Assembly (NCBI GenBank): GCA_022447625.1
Contig: JAKVAX010000015.1
Coordinates: forward strand, 1 to 64,000
Direction: 5' to 3'
From: Flavobacteriales bacterium
Lineage (GTDB): Bacteria; Bacteroidota; Bacteroidia; Flavobacteriales_D; Sanyastnellaceae
DNA: 64,000 nt
Shown: piece by piece, positions 27,101 to 35,229 of the stretch
How the letters are laid out: each line of letters begins with the position of its first letter
Numbering within the stretch: position 1 is the first letter of the stretch
Position numbers and translations under genes: made by a program
The notes under the pieces: model-generated
Database searches by the model: none
What the model was told of the DNA's origin: nothing
Seen by the model: the letters and a program-made list of their open reading frames with translations, nothing else

Positions 27101-28087
27101 ATCAAGATTCTTGATGCGGTTGAGGCGTCTTTCAGTACTGCTGAAATTGATGTTTGCGCTAACGCGGAATCGGTCGATCTGAATGAGCTGTTGCAGACGA
27201 ATGCAGACCAACTGACCTGGTCGTTAAATGCACCTTCTGGAATCTATGATCCAGCAATCGCAGGAAGTGATGAGGTCACGATTGAAGTTACTCTCGGTGA
27301 ATGCGGAGGAAATACCTCCATTACCGTCAATGTGCACGCGTTGCCTGAAGTACATGCGGGAGATGACCTCGTGGTTTGTGGGATGAACACCACACTTGAA
27401 GCCATCACAGAAGGCGCTGTCATGGAGTGGGATATGCCGAATGAAATCATGACCCTTGACGGTGAAGGAACAAGCTCACCTGACATTGAAACAGATACTT
27501 ACGGTGAATTCGAACTGAATTTGACCGTGACCTCCACAATGGGGTGTGTAAATCAAGATGCAGTGCTAGTAACATTTGTGGAAGCTCCGCTGCCTGTGGA
27601 TTTGGGAGAAGATATGTTCCTCGATTCTCCACGCTCTTTTGAAGTGCCTTATGATTACAATGGGGTTGGAGAAATGGAGTGGGAGTTTATCGATCTGAAT
27701 GCTTCGTTTGACGGTGATACTTTCTTCGCTAGCGCGGAAACACAAGGAGAATACATGCTCGTTGTGTCCGTTTCGAACGAACCATGCCCAACCTTAAGCG
27801 ACTCTTTACGTGTCATAGTGAAAGACTTCCTAGTACCGAACGGTTTTTCTCCCGATCAAGATGGAATCAACGATGAATTCGTCATCCGAGGATTGGATGA
27901 GTTAGGGGTAGTTACCCTGAACGTCTTCGACAAAAACGGAAACCTCGTTTACGCTAATGATGACTACGATAATAGCTGGGATGGAACAGACCGCAGAGGA
28001 AACAAACTACTTGCGGACACCTACTATGCAGTGATGGAAATGCAAGGCCAGGTTCACACCCAATTTTTGATCATAAAGTACGAATGA
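21137..28087 (+). CDS. Giant T9SS type-B surface protein with SprB and HYR repeats
   Basis: 2316 residues; the ATG at 21161 is an equally good start and begins the signal peptide (MTTTLKGLILLLLSVASYAVHGQ). Residues ~30-500 form a propeller-like region (SBBP-type strand repeats). Further on are an Ig-like segment (~500-590), a lectin-like part with a DUF8202-like region (~600-980, YLASDGTKVLDFSSDEYVHG), two SprB-type repeats (~1020-1190), and about ten HYR-like domains (~1190-1990, each ending D-x-x-A-P). The last ~85 residues are the gliding-motility C-terminal type-B sorting domain (VPNGFSPDQDGINDEFVI … NSWDGTDRRGNKLLADTYYAVM). It is likely an adhesin needing the SprF-like protein encoded next, with which it overlaps by 4 bp (ATGA). 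Confidence 0.92.
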   Translation: MTRTNYQIMTTTLKGLILLLLSVASYAVHGQMLQWTFAAQGEGEQTFVDIAYDADASILYAVGYYVGSTGDVVSTNITDIAFDINPVAGGSDTDAMVVAINDQGELLWMLDISSPGEDKMLSVDLASDGGILVGGYTGGNAVVTGTSIDVAIDDDYNIGNAGATLLRVSEEGQVIWNQHVSDFQDTAVLDITQGDDGWYVLYSSEGFGLAVDDYFFGNNAQFLLRKIDPEGNSIWQSIFGDWWNAFEISQIEDRHPKLAYFEGKLSVVGNFNSYNFAVIDGQSAYSMFYWSIDTLNDLFLLTFSSEGQLLWANRFLHNLNELRGFGLDVNCEGVYVTGSIYAEFFNPSDFGGAYIDWGSNDDIFLAKMNLSTGAPEWVNLLVDYGGPQSNHLYDVECDNHGNPVISGSYSSNIYVNGHMLESGADTEGLTMSFDSDGSLMWSQAVSGSGDDRLCSIAHVNDSLSFFGGTGGAGFGSFTEAEVSELHNAVIALIDHPVNGSLLCCSPPEAGVLTGEETAICPGETLHLSYSAENTGRVLQFSTNDIIWNTLFALDGTSIGVPNAQPGKYRVVTDDPACGLFVSNNVVVTHKENAGINPGAGSCRLELWVEADSTTFGVDETQLEGESAEIFKLVELAKGELLTPADQMNMESDAVAPIYMPNLINAHAGILFNGDQNLVLSETPITGNRNGLHILAVLWPDSLEAAAGPLFSMGSQNEGYDLRIDETTVQMNSPSNAASDPTAHNDDVGPLLVEWVYDIQNQFEAVIINAKDTLWSNTVGLDKLDAADLGYSIFMNADAIDGGPFTLGMLAEAYSAGEGFEGVLFELVAYEGVLEGDDLLAVRSSLAMNYGITLDAEVADGYLASDGTKVLDFSSDEYVHGSAVIGRDDERRFKQWKARSWEHDNFLNIEMVDPYNLDNMDYLGIAHDGQNGHAIAEWIGMPGARMGRVWKTQNQGIESTIRIEIPDVPANPYTTLIVHASDPSFATLDRAYCLQTNGSKRFAEIVLNDGDYFSFCVDTPDLNIETMHVSCNGASDGEIVVNVNGNADLYLFSWDELGVDGDAALNLADLSAGEYTLTVTTSSSCISEYNVTVTEPEALVVALQSLTSPSCASSDGSATFQITGGTGPYNYSFTQITVADGFNLPIAFLAVAPNSGLITFNNLSAGEYQLNITDANGCSTSTGIELLATDTAAPLVACLVQIDKSTNGACTYTMEDLTSLPSVTDDCSFAVTQSIPVGTELTPGNYAITFTATDDAGNSDSCTSSLVVSDNQAPVFVCPNDQFHFANADCEFVLPDYTLGLSSSSGCDDGSYSQSPGPGTVLNYGLHQITITGIDPYGNESECTFQVAVDDIVAPVMTCPSDLTVDASAACAYELPDFTVNAVIYEPCGSYSITQTPAPGTDLGIGTHTITLEATDLLGNSADCSFEITVNDTTAPNVICHADVVRSLSNDCTYFVEDFSASLIYIETCGNVTIQQIPAIGVELTAGIHSIELTITDESNNQSLCNFDVTVQDNQAPTVVYNGDFFFEVNEECEFEVPDFTLDTVFDDNCGVTLVEQTPIQGSILDIGDHTCTIYVEDAAGNSDEIEWTIIVQDTTAPVVNCPGDAQRSIAADCAYVLEDFTALVNTEDPCGIQSITQDPSPGLLLDVDVYSIEFTVLDIHGNQSTCSFALDVHDDTAPQITCVEPFTENISVCAYELPDLTGTVDVSDCHPLTVTQSPVAGTLLGMGSHTIEFTVTDSYGNQSMCTTEITVVTSVDPEIECSALNPVSVDACFYVMPDYTGNVSILAACGDAVSISQEPAAGTQVTNELIDVTFTVEDLYVTSQCVQELEITYEVELTLECQESVIIEAVDPLSCGAELDYTLPTAEFPCAEPVLSQVSGPEIGDFLAPGIYEVVWSAQVAEQELQCTTTIEIKDMVLPEVTCPSDISSCNPVVTFTAPETSDNCGVAQVERIDELSLESGDSFPVGTSVLQYKVTDVHGNSQVCGFEIKILDAVEASFSTAEIDVCANAESVDLNELLQTNADQLTWSLNAPSGIYDPAIAGSDEVTIEVTLGECGGNTSITVNVHALPEVHAGDDLVVCGMNTTLEAITEGAVMEWDMPNEIMTLDGEGTSSPDIETDTYGEFELNLTVTSTMGCVNQDAVLVTFVEAPLPVDLGEDMFLDSPRSFEVPYDYNGVGEMEWEFIDLNASFDGDTFFASAETQGEYMLVVSVSNEPCPTLSDSLRVIVKDFLVPNGFSPDQDGINDEFVIRGLDELGVVTLNVFDKNGNLVYANDDYDNSWDGTDRRGNKLLADTYYAVMEMQGQVHTQFLIIKYE
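23932..23944 (+). repeat. Dispersed 13-mer, copy 7 (CGCTATCGCGGAA)
   Basis: In frame as A-I-A-E in the giant surface protein. Confidence 0.65.
24700..27115 (+). repeat. Coding repeat: about ten HYR-like domains
   Basis: Units of about 80 residues with conserved C-P-x-D, C-x-Y-x-x-P-D, Q-x-P-x-x-G-T, F-T-V-x-D-x-x-G-N-x-x-x-C and a closing D-x-x-A-P. They are well diverged in DNA, so they are old duplications. The last two or three lack part of the Cys pattern. Confidence 0.8.
27157..27169 (+). repeat. Dispersed 13-mer, copy 8 (CGCTAACGCGGAA)
   Basis: In frame as A-N-A-E in the giant surface protein. Confidence 0.7.
27727..27739 (+). repeat. Dispersed 13-mer, copy 9 (CGCTAGCGCGGAA)
   Basis: Exact form, in frame as A-S-A-E, third copy in the same gene. 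Confidence 0.8.
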
Positions 28088-28995
28088 GAGGATTAATCGT
28101 CATAGCGTTTTTGCTCCTGATGAATGGGGTAGTTGGTCAGCAATCACCTGTGCTTTCTCAATACATGCATCATGCGTTGCCGCTGAATCCGGCATTCGCA
28201 GGGTCTGCTGAATCAACTACCTTCGCCTTGGGATACCGCAAGCAATGGGTAGGCTTTAGCGATGCACCAAGAACGCATCTACTTTCAGCCCACACTCCCG
28301 CTCAGAATGGCAAACTCGGAATTGGATTGACCGCTTGGAACGATCAGTTTGGAGTTTCTAAATCTACCCAAATCGGTGGTGCCTTTGCGTACAGAATGCC
28401 GACACGCAATGCCAACTTGAGTTTAGGACTAGCCATTCACTGGGTATTTGGTACTGACCAATGGAGTGAAGTCATTACAACCGAAGAAAATGATCCTCAA
28501 TTCGTAGGAGGAAACCAGACTTTTGGACTTCCCGATGCAGGTTTTGGATTGTACTACGAAAGGCAATCCGCCTACTTAAGTTTCTCGGTGCCTTCGTTGC
28601 TGAAAAGAAGCTACAGATCAGGAGAAGGCTATGTAGCTGAATTCGAGATGGAATCTGTACCTACCTACTTCAATATGGGAGGGGAGCTTAAGCTAACACC
28701 CATGCTTGCCCTGCGTCCGTCTGCCATGCTCATCGCCTCTACACAAGGAATTCAACAAACTGACTTCAACGTCATTTTCAGATATGATAATCGATTTGAT
28801 ATCGGTGCTTCGTATCGAACGCAGCGCGCCGTAGTGGGGTTGATTCGTTACCACATTAACGGTCAGTTGAGTCTGGCTTATGCCTACGATCATTGGATAT
28901 CGGCCATTGCTTCCTACCAATCAGGAACCCATGAATTGACCTTGCGTTATGACTTGGTCTTTGAATGTGCAGCCCGCAACCCACGCTTCTTCTAA
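28084..28995 (+). CDS. PorP/SprF-family T9SS outer-membrane protein
   Basis: 303 residues. Signal peptide (1-19, ending VVGQ), then the family hallmark near the mature N-terminus: PVLSQYMHHALPLNPAFAGS, followed by G-Y-R-K-Q-W-V-G-F and repeated beta strands of a 14-strand-type barrel. SprF-like proteins are encoded directly after type-B cargo and are needed for attachment or secretion of that cargo to the surface. The 4-bp ATGA overlap with the giant gene and 1-bp overlap with the next gene indicate tight translational coupling. Confidence 0.94.
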   Translation: MRGLIVIAFLLLMNGVVGQQSPVLSQYMHHALPLNPAFAGSAESTTFALGYRKQWVGFSDAPRTHLLSAHTPAQNGKLGIGLTAWNDQFGVSKSTQIGGAFAYRMPTRNANLSLGLAIHWVFGTDQWSEVITTEENDPQFVGGNQTFGLPDAGFGLYYERQSAYLSFSVPSLLKRSYRSGEGYVAEFEMESVPTYFNMGGELKLTPMLALRPSAMLIASTQGIQQTDFNVIFRYDNRFDIGASYRTQRAVVGLIRYHINGQLSLAYAYDHWISAIASYQSGTHELTLRYDLVFECAARNPRFF

Positions 28996-31100
28996 TGACT
29001 AAGATTTGGATACATATCGTCTTGCTGTTGTCTGGCCTATCTGGCTTGGCACAAGACTTCAGTATTCAAAAAGCTGAGGTAAATACCCCTGCCAATGACT
29101 TTGCCATTCAAGAAATTGATGGACAACGTTACTTCTGTAGCGATCGTCGAACCCAAAGCTTAATCACGGTTCAAGATGAATCAGGACAGCTACCGGTACA
29201 TTGGTTTGATGAAAAAGGAGAGGTAGCTATTCCTGACGGGTATGCGTCACCTGCTTCCCATCACTTAGGGCCATTCGACGTAGATCATCTGCGCAATGAA
29301 ATTGCATGCACCGTAAACATTTCGGCCGAAGGCCAGAAAACAGAAGTGCTCGGTATTCAATTCATTGGGAAAGGGCAAAAGCAAAGCCAACACCAATATT
29401 TCCCGTGGAATAGCACCAATGCTGGGTACAATACAGCGCACCCAACTTTCAGTCTGTCAGGAGATACGCTTGTCTTCTGTTCGGATAAAGCAGGAGGAAA
29501 AGGTGGTGCAGATCTCTACTATTCAGTCCGTATGAATGGAGAATGGTCACAACCTGAATTGATCGACCGTTTGAATACACCAGGGAATGAATACTTCCCC
29601 GTTTTCGCACCGAATGGATGGTTGTACTTCTCTTCAGACAGCCTGCCAGGAGCAGAAATGCTAGATATTTACTTCTCTTACCCAGAGCAAGGCGAATGGT
29701 CTAAACCGCAACGACTGAAGGCCCCAATCAACTCGAAAGGAAACGATTACCACATGGTATATGGCCAAGATGAGATTCACGGATTCTTCAGCACAGATCG
29801 CAAGGGAGGAGACAGCGATATTTGGGAGTTTACCCTAGAGCTACCAACTTTTGAAAACTGTAAGCCTTCGTCCCCAGAGCCAACGTGTTACTTGATTGAG
29901 GAGACGGAAATTACTCACAATGATACGCTGCCGGTGTATTACGAATGGGACTTTGGAGATGGAACAACCGCGCGTGGATTGAGTAATGAGCACTGTTTCC
30001 CTGGAGTGGGAACCTATGACGTTGCCCTGAATATTTTTGACACCATTACGGGAGCTCAATTCGGACGAGTATCTGAGCTTCGCGTTCAAATTGAGATGGC
30101 GCGTATTCCATTCATTACAGGTATTGATTCGATTAAAGTAAACGAGCCTGTTGCCTTCGGTGCAGACCTTTCTGAACTGGGAAGAATGGAGCTAGAAGAC
30201 CTTTACTGGAATTCAGGAGATGGAAGAAAACACAAAGGAACAGAGTGGGAGTTGAGCTACGCCGCCCCTGGAGTCTATGACCTTTCATTGGGAGCAATGG
30301 CCATGCCAAGGAATGGTCAAACTTACCACCAATGTGCTACGCGAAAGATTGTGGTTTATGATCCACTTTCACCAGAACTCTTAACAGAGAAGGTGGCATT
30401 TGAAGCTGTTATTCCAGAGGCCAAACGTGAAAATGAGACGACAGAAAATCAAGATGAACGTATCTACTTCGTAGAGTTCCATCAGAGTCCAATTCAGATG
30501 ACTTTGAATGACCCTTACTTCGAGCATGTACCTTTCGAAATCACAGAGCGTTTCCGACGTATGGATAGCCTCTATCACTATAGTGTTGGGGAAGGAGAAG
30601 AGCTGCTAGATCTATATCAAGTACGAGAAACCATGATTGAAAGTGGTTATCATGATGTGCTGGTCAAAGATGAACTACCGACCAATTTTGAAGAATCAAC
30701 GATCAAGAGAGGCAAGTACTATTCTGATGAAGAGAAAATCGAGATGAATCGATATGTAGGTACACTCGCCGACATTCAATTTGCGGTGAATAGCGCTGAA
30801 ATTCACGATACTTCCTTGGAGAATCTCGAGTTCGTGGCTCAACTTCTGAAGGAGGATGAAGGCCTGCACTTGCAAGTGGATGCCCACACTGATAACTCTG
30901 GTTCAGAAGAGTACAACTTGAAATTATCAATACAGCGTGCTGCTGCGGTGGTGACTTACCTGATGGAACAAGGTATAGCTGAAAGTCGAATCTTCTCTTC
31001 GGGATACGGGAACAAACGTCCGGTAGCTTCAAATTCCACCGAACGTGGTCGTCAACAGAACCGACGTGTTGAGTTCAGATTAATCTTCCAAGAGGAGTGA
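28995..31100 (+). CDS. OmpA-family protein with PD40 and PKD domains
   Basis: 701 residues from the ATG at 28995, which shares its A with the previous stop codon (TAATG) and starts a signal peptide (MTKIWIHIVLLLSGLSGLAQ); an upstream in-frame ATG at 28965 is inside the SprF-like gene. PD40/WD40-like propeller strands (~130-290, HPTFSLSGDTLVFCSDKAGGKGGADLYY) are followed by two PKD-like domains (~300-470) and a C-terminal OmpA domain (~590-701, DIQFAVNSAEI … VDAHTDNSGSEEYNLKLSIQRAAAV … NRRVEFRL) with the Asp and Arg that bind diaminopimelate. It probably links the SprF/adhesin unit to peptidoglycan. Confidence 0.92.
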   Translation: MTKIWIHIVLLLSGLSGLAQDFSIQKAEVNTPANDFAIQEIDGQRYFCSDRRTQSLITVQDESGQLPVHWFDEKGEVAIPDGYASPASHHLGPFDVDHLRNEIACTVNISAEGQKTEVLGIQFIGKGQKQSQHQYFPWNSTNAGYNTAHPTFSLSGDTLVFCSDKAGGKGGADLYYSVRMNGEWSQPELIDRLNTPGNEYFPVFAPNGWLYFSSDSLPGAEMLDIYFSYPEQGEWSKPQRLKAPINSKGNDYHMVYGQDEIHGFFSTDRKGGDSDIWEFTLELPTFENCKPSSPEPTCYLIEETEITHNDTLPVYYEWDFGDGTTARGLSNEHCFPGVGTYDVALNIFDTITGAQFGRVSELRVQIEMARIPFITGIDSIKVNEPVAFGADLSELGRMELEDLYWNSGDGRKHKGTEWELSYAAPGVYDLSLGAMAMPRNGQTYHQCATRKIVVYDPLSPELLTEKVAFEAVIPEAKRENETTENQDERIYFVEFHQSPIQMTLNDPYFEHVPFEITERFRRMDSLYHYSVGEGEELLDLYQVRETMIESGYHDVLVKDELPTNFEESTIKRGKYYSDEEKIEMNRYVGTLADIQFAVNSAEIHDTSLENLEFVAQLLKEDEGLHLQVDAHTDNSGSEEYNLKLSIQRAAAVVTYLMEQGIAESRIFSSGYGNKRPVASNSTERGRQQNRRVEFRLIFQEE

Positions 31101-31171
31101 TGTAACCAAAATCTTACACTTCCCGTAAGTAATGGCTGACAGTAGGTTCCTACAAATGAACTGACTAGGAG

Positions 31172-32143
31172 ATGAAAACAGCCATACTATTTTGTTTCTG
31201 CAGCCTCTTGGCCCTTGGCCTTTTAGCACAATCTGTTCCCGCTGAGGAAGAGAACATTCCATACTTGGTCACTTTTGGTAAAAATGCCGACCCCTCTTGG
31301 GGAGACGATGATTATTGCCAGACCTTTTTCTTTTCCATCCCTTCAGACCAAAAGACGCCTTTCTACATCCGCGTCTATGATCCTGATTGTGGGGGTGAGA
31401 TTGATGAAATGAAAGAGACTTTCAACACCATGACACGTTTCTCAGTTTTTGGTGGAAAGAGCTGTATCACCGACGATGATGCCCGTTTAGTTGATCCTAT
31501 TGGGAACTACAAAAGCGGAACCTTGTTGGCTTCGAAGACCTTCGGTGGTCAAGCCGAATACGATGAGAAGTGGTACACCTTCGGACCATTTAACCCGGTC
31601 GAAGGAGAGCTTTCAGAAAAGTACGGCGGCTACATTTTCAAAATGATTTGTGAAGGAGTCCGTGGAGACGACGGTAATCTCTACAAGTATTACCTATCAA
31701 ACTCACCTGACGCTAATGAAAGCGTAGAAGGAGGGAATGCATTCACTTTCGAATATACTTTCCGTCTGCATGCTGATTCTTGGCAGACTTCGCACGTGTA
31801 TCCATACATCGATGATGCGGTGGTCTATCTCGCGCAGTCAAACTTTGACTGGGATGATGACGGCTACATTCGCATCTACAGCGTAGTGTCTTTTGCTGAG
31901 GAGCTCGAAACTTCAGGAGATAACAATTGGGCTCGCAACCAGTACACGATTAAAGACGAAGAACGGGGCAAGTCGCTCGACATTCAATTCACAAAAGACG
32001 AATCGCTGCAGATCAATAATAATAACGTGGTGTTCTATGTGACTAATCAGTACGGCGAGTTGCTACCATTCTACACAGTACCGATCGGTGGCGTTCCTCG
32101 TTACCAAGGAAAAGCAGTCGCTAAACCTATTCAGCGTAGATGA
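31172..32143 (+). CDS. Secreted protein of unknown function
   Basis: 323 residues with a signal peptide (1-20, MKTAILFCFCSLLALGLLAQ). The mature part is acidic, beta-rich and rich in aromatic residues, with a repeated D-x-D-D pattern (W-G-D-D-D-Y, F-D-W-D-D-D-G-Y). Only two close Cys pairs stand out. No domain recognised. The gene starts 71 bp after the OmpA-family gene and overlaps the next gene by 4 bp (ATGA), so it is translationally coupled to the propeller-phosphatase and may act as its periplasmic partner (inference from position only). Confidence 0.8.
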   Translation: MKTAILFCFCSLLALGLLAQSVPAEEENIPYLVTFGKNADPSWGDDDYCQTFFFSIPSDQKTPFYIRVYDPDCGGEIDEMKETFNTMTRFSVFGGKSCITDDDARLVDPIGNYKSGTLLASKTFGGQAEYDEKWYTFGPFNPVEGELSEKYGGYIFKMICEGVRGDDGNLYKYYLSNSPDANESVEGGNAFTFEYTFRLHADSWQTSHVYPYIDDAVVYLAQSNFDWDDDGYIRIYSVVSFAEELETSGDNNWARNQYTIKDEERGKSLDIQFTKDESLQINNNNVVFYVTNQYGELLPFYTVPIGGVPRYQGKAVAKPIQRR

Positions 32144-35100
32144 GAAAGATTGCCATTGTCATATTGACCTTGTGCATCTCGTCTGGTGTTTATAGCCAGA
32201 ACTTTGATCAACGCACATTTAAAGAGTCCGACGGGCTCTTTGAGCGTTTTATCTACTCGCTAGAACAGGCGCCCAACGGTTACTTGCTCGCTGGTACCGC
32301 CAATGGACTTTACCGATTTGATGGCAACTCATTCAGTGTTGCTGATACATCTGACGGACTTCCGAATAGCTTCATCACTGCTTCAGAAAGGGTAGGAGAT
32401 CATGTCTATTTCGGACATTTCGATGGGGCGATCAGTAAGACAGATGGAACCCAGTATCATTTGGTATACCCGGGTGGTGCGAACAATGAACGTGTGGTAG
32501 CCTCAGCGCATAACGCAGAGCATATTATTTTCCTACGTCAGAATGGAACACTGGTGAACATCAATATCGAAGGTGTGACCGAGATCATCGAAGTTTCCTT
32601 GGATGGCGCTTTGCCAAAGGATTGCTTGTTAGGTCTAAATAACGACGTTTTTATTGCCACAGATCTGGGTTTGGCTAGGTATGATTTTTCTTCTTCACGT
32701 CTTTCTTGGGAAAGTGCCTTAGACGGCAAAGACATTACTAAGCTGCATTCGACAAATCAAGGAGTCTTGGCAGTGGCTATGGCTGGTTTCGGACTAGTTA
32801 GCTATGATCCCTCCTTGAGCGAGTTTACCCCGCTTTATTTGAATTCGACGACCACTTCTTGGGAGGTCACCGATATGTGCTATCGTCATAATGCTTTGTG
32901 GGTATCAACAAATAAGCAAGGTCTTTTCCGCCTTGATGAGCAGTTCAAAGGAGAGTATCAACGAGCTATTGAAGTCAATAAAGGCTTAAAGAACCCCGTG
33001 AATAGTACGGGTGTGCTATTCCTCGATAGAGAAGAAAACCTTTGGATTGGTAGCAATGGTGAAGGGTTAATGATGCTGTCAGATGACGTATTTAGATTGG
33101 AAAGTCTTGGTGGAAATTACCAGATCAATGACATTCTTGCACAGCAAAATTCTTGTTGGTTGGCCAGTGATAAAGGTCTTTTGCATTGGAACACCGAGAT
33201 GACAGAAACCACAGCAATGGTGGCCTTGCCAGATTCTGCTTCCGTTAGTCAACTTTCCCTTGATGATGCCTATCATTTATGGCTTGGTACTGAAGACCAT
33301 GGCCTTTATTGTTATGATCACAGAGAAGGAAAATTCGAGAAAGTTCGACTTTCTGATGACCGCTTAAATCAGCGGATTAATGATATTCTTAATGTTGGTG
33401 CCATTACTTACGTAGCTACAGATTTTGGTGTCTATCAGATTCGAGATAATCGTGTGATATCGCACTTGACTATGCAGTCTGGCCTTCCGCATAACGTTGT
33501 CAAAGCCCTGTTTCAATCTACCGATGGAACGATATGGATTGGAACGCGCAACAACGGTTTGGTCAAGATTGAAAGTGGCGTCATGCAAGCTATTGATCTC
33601 AAACAAGAACAGCTCATTGATGTCTCGTGTATTGATGAGGATCAAGTAGGGGATGTTTGGATTGGAACGAGCGGTGGCGGTGTCTTGAAAATTGATGAGT
33701 TGGGAGTCCACACCTTTGATCGTAGTTCAGGCCTGTTCTCAGATTACTGTTATGCTATTCACGCTAGCGCGGAAGGGTTTGTTTGGACTGGGCACAAAGG
33801 AGGTGTATCTCGTATTGGAATTGAGGGGGGGCAAATTCGAACCTTCACAACGAACGAACTTGGATTGGAGTCATTCATACCGAATTCAGTAGGCGGTGAT
33901 CGCTACGGACGAATTCTCTTCGCATCTGATCAAGGACTACTTTCCTATAACCCGGTAGAAGATTTGACGGATCAGGTAGCACCTCTGATCAACCTTACGA
34001 TGGTCAGCATCAGTGATAGCCTTTATCCATTGAATTCAGCGATTGAATTGCCTTCTGGCTCTTACCGATTTGATATCGGATTCGTTGGAATTAGCTTTTT
34101 GAATTCTGACCAGGTACGCTACGAATACTTCCTTGATGGACATGATCTCAGTTGGTCAGATCCGGTAGAGGAGTCGCATGTTCGCTATCCCCGATTGGAT
34201 CATGGTAGCTATACATTTAGGGTTCGCGCACTTGATGAAAGCGGACAAACGAACGGGGAAGAGGCTCAGTTGAAAATTTACATTGCCAAACCATTCTGGA
34301 AGGAATGGTGGTTCTTCTTCTTGGTGATTTTTGTGGTTTTCGTAACGACCCGTATCATTGTGAAGCGTCGGGAATTCGTAATGGTTCAAAATCAAGAACG
34401 ACTGCAAAAAGTGTTAGACATTCGAACACGAGAAGTGGTTCAACAGAAAGAACTGCTAGAAATTACCAACAAAGACATTACCGATAGTATTCGCTACGCT
34501 AAGAACATTCAGAAGGCTATTCTTCCTGAACCAGACTCTTTGCAAAGCCACTTTAGAGATTCCTTTGTTTTCTATAAACCACGCGACATTGTTAGTGGTG
34601 ATTTCTATTGGGTAGAGAAGTTTGGAAGCAAAGTGCTCATCGCATGTGCTGATTGTACTGGACACGGAGTACCAGGGGCTTTCATGTCGATGATTGGAAC
34701 GGTACTTCTGAAAGATGTAAGTAAGAAGCATAACGTTTGGTCACCTGACGAACTACTTTACAATCTTGACAAGGAACTGACTGAGATGTTGTACAACGAG
34801 AATAGTCCTTTCACCGTTCGTGACGGTATGGATATTTCCATTGTAGAATATGATCATGATACCAGCATGCTCCGATTCAGTTCAGCAAAACGTCCGGTAG
34901 TGGTATATCACGATGGTGTACGTTCTGAAATTAAGGGGGATCGTCACTCTGTTGGTGGCACCGGACTCGCCATGGGTAAACGATTCACCTTGCATCAAAT
35001 GAAGCTTTCACCTGGAGATATCTTCTATCAATTCAGCGATGGAATATCAGATCAATTCGGAGGAGCAAATGGTAAAAAGCTCAAGAAAAGTGGACTTATG

Positions 35101-35229
35101 CAGATTTTTGATTCCATTCATAATCTCAGCCTTGATGTTCAGCGAAATATGCTCCATCAGCGCTACTTTGAATGGAAAGGGCACCACCCGCAAATTGATG
35201 ATATTATTGTATTAGGCATACGTGTCTAA
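32140..35229 (+). CDS. Two-component-type propeller sensor with SpoIIE/PP2C phosphatase output
   Basis: 1029 residues. Signal peptide 1-19. The periplasmic part is a double seven-bladed Reg_prop propeller (~20-620; motifs such as E-N-L-W-I-G-S-N-G-E-G-L, G-T-I-W-I-G-T-R-N-N-G-L). A Y_Y_Y domain follows (~630-705, YRFDIGFVGISFLNSDQVRYEYFLDG), then one membrane helix (~715-740, WWFFFLVIFVVFVTTRIIV) and a short coiled coil. The cytoplasmic SpoIIE-type phosphatase (~790-1029) keeps its metal Asp motifs (SGDFYW, CADCTGHGVPGAFMS, and a late D-D-I-I-V-L). The architecture suggests signal-controlled dephosphorylation of an anti-sigma-antagonist-like protein; no such partner is in the window. Confidence 0.92.
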   Translation: MRKIAIVILTLCISSGVYSQNFDQRTFKESDGLFERFIYSLEQAPNGYLLAGTANGLYRFDGNSFSVADTSDGLPNSFITASERVGDHVYFGHFDGAISKTDGTQYHLVYPGGANNERVVASAHNAEHIIFLRQNGTLVNINIEGVTEIIEVSLDGALPKDCLLGLNNDVFIATDLGLARYDFSSSRLSWESALDGKDITKLHSTNQGVLAVAMAGFGLVSYDPSLSEFTPLYLNSTTTSWEVTDMCYRHNALWVSTNKQGLFRLDEQFKGEYQRAIEVNKGLKNPVNSTGVLFLDREENLWIGSNGEGLMMLSDDVFRLESLGGNYQINDILAQQNSCWLASDKGLLHWNTEMTETTAMVALPDSASVSQLSLDDAYHLWLGTEDHGLYCYDHREGKFEKVRLSDDRLNQRINDILNVGAITYVATDFGVYQIRDNRVISHLTMQSGLPHNVVKALFQSTDGTIWIGTRNNGLVKIESGVMQAIDLKQEQLIDVSCIDEDQVGDVWIGTSGGGVLKIDELGVHTFDRSSGLFSDYCYAIHASAEGFVWTGHKGGVSRIGIEGGQIRTFTTNELGLESFIPNSVGGDRYGRILFASDQGLLSYNPVEDLTDQVAPLINLTMVSISDSLYPLNSAIELPSGSYRFDIGFVGISFLNSDQVRYEYFLDGHDLSWSDPVEESHVRYPRLDHGSYTFRVRALDESGQTNGEEAQLKIYIAKPFWKEWWFFFLVIFVVFVTTRIIVKRREFVMVQNQERLQKVLDIRTREVVQQKELLEITNKDITDSIRYAKNIQKAILPEPDSLQSHFRDSFVFYKPRDIVSGDFYWVEKFGSKVLIACADCTGHGVPGAFMSMIGTVLLKDVSKKHNVWSPDELLYNLDKELTEMLYNENSPFTVRDGMDISIVEYDHDTSMLRFSSAKRPVVVYHDGVRSEIKGDRHSVGGTGLAMGKRFTLHQMKLSPGDIFYQFSDGISDQFGGANGKKLKKSGLMQIFDSIHNLSLDVQRNMLHQRYFEWKGHHPQIDDIIVLGIRV
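33762..33774 (+). repeat. Dispersed 13-mer, copy 10 (CGCTAGCGCGGAA)
   Basis: Exact form, in frame as A-S-A-E in the propeller-phosphatase gene. Confidence 0.8.
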
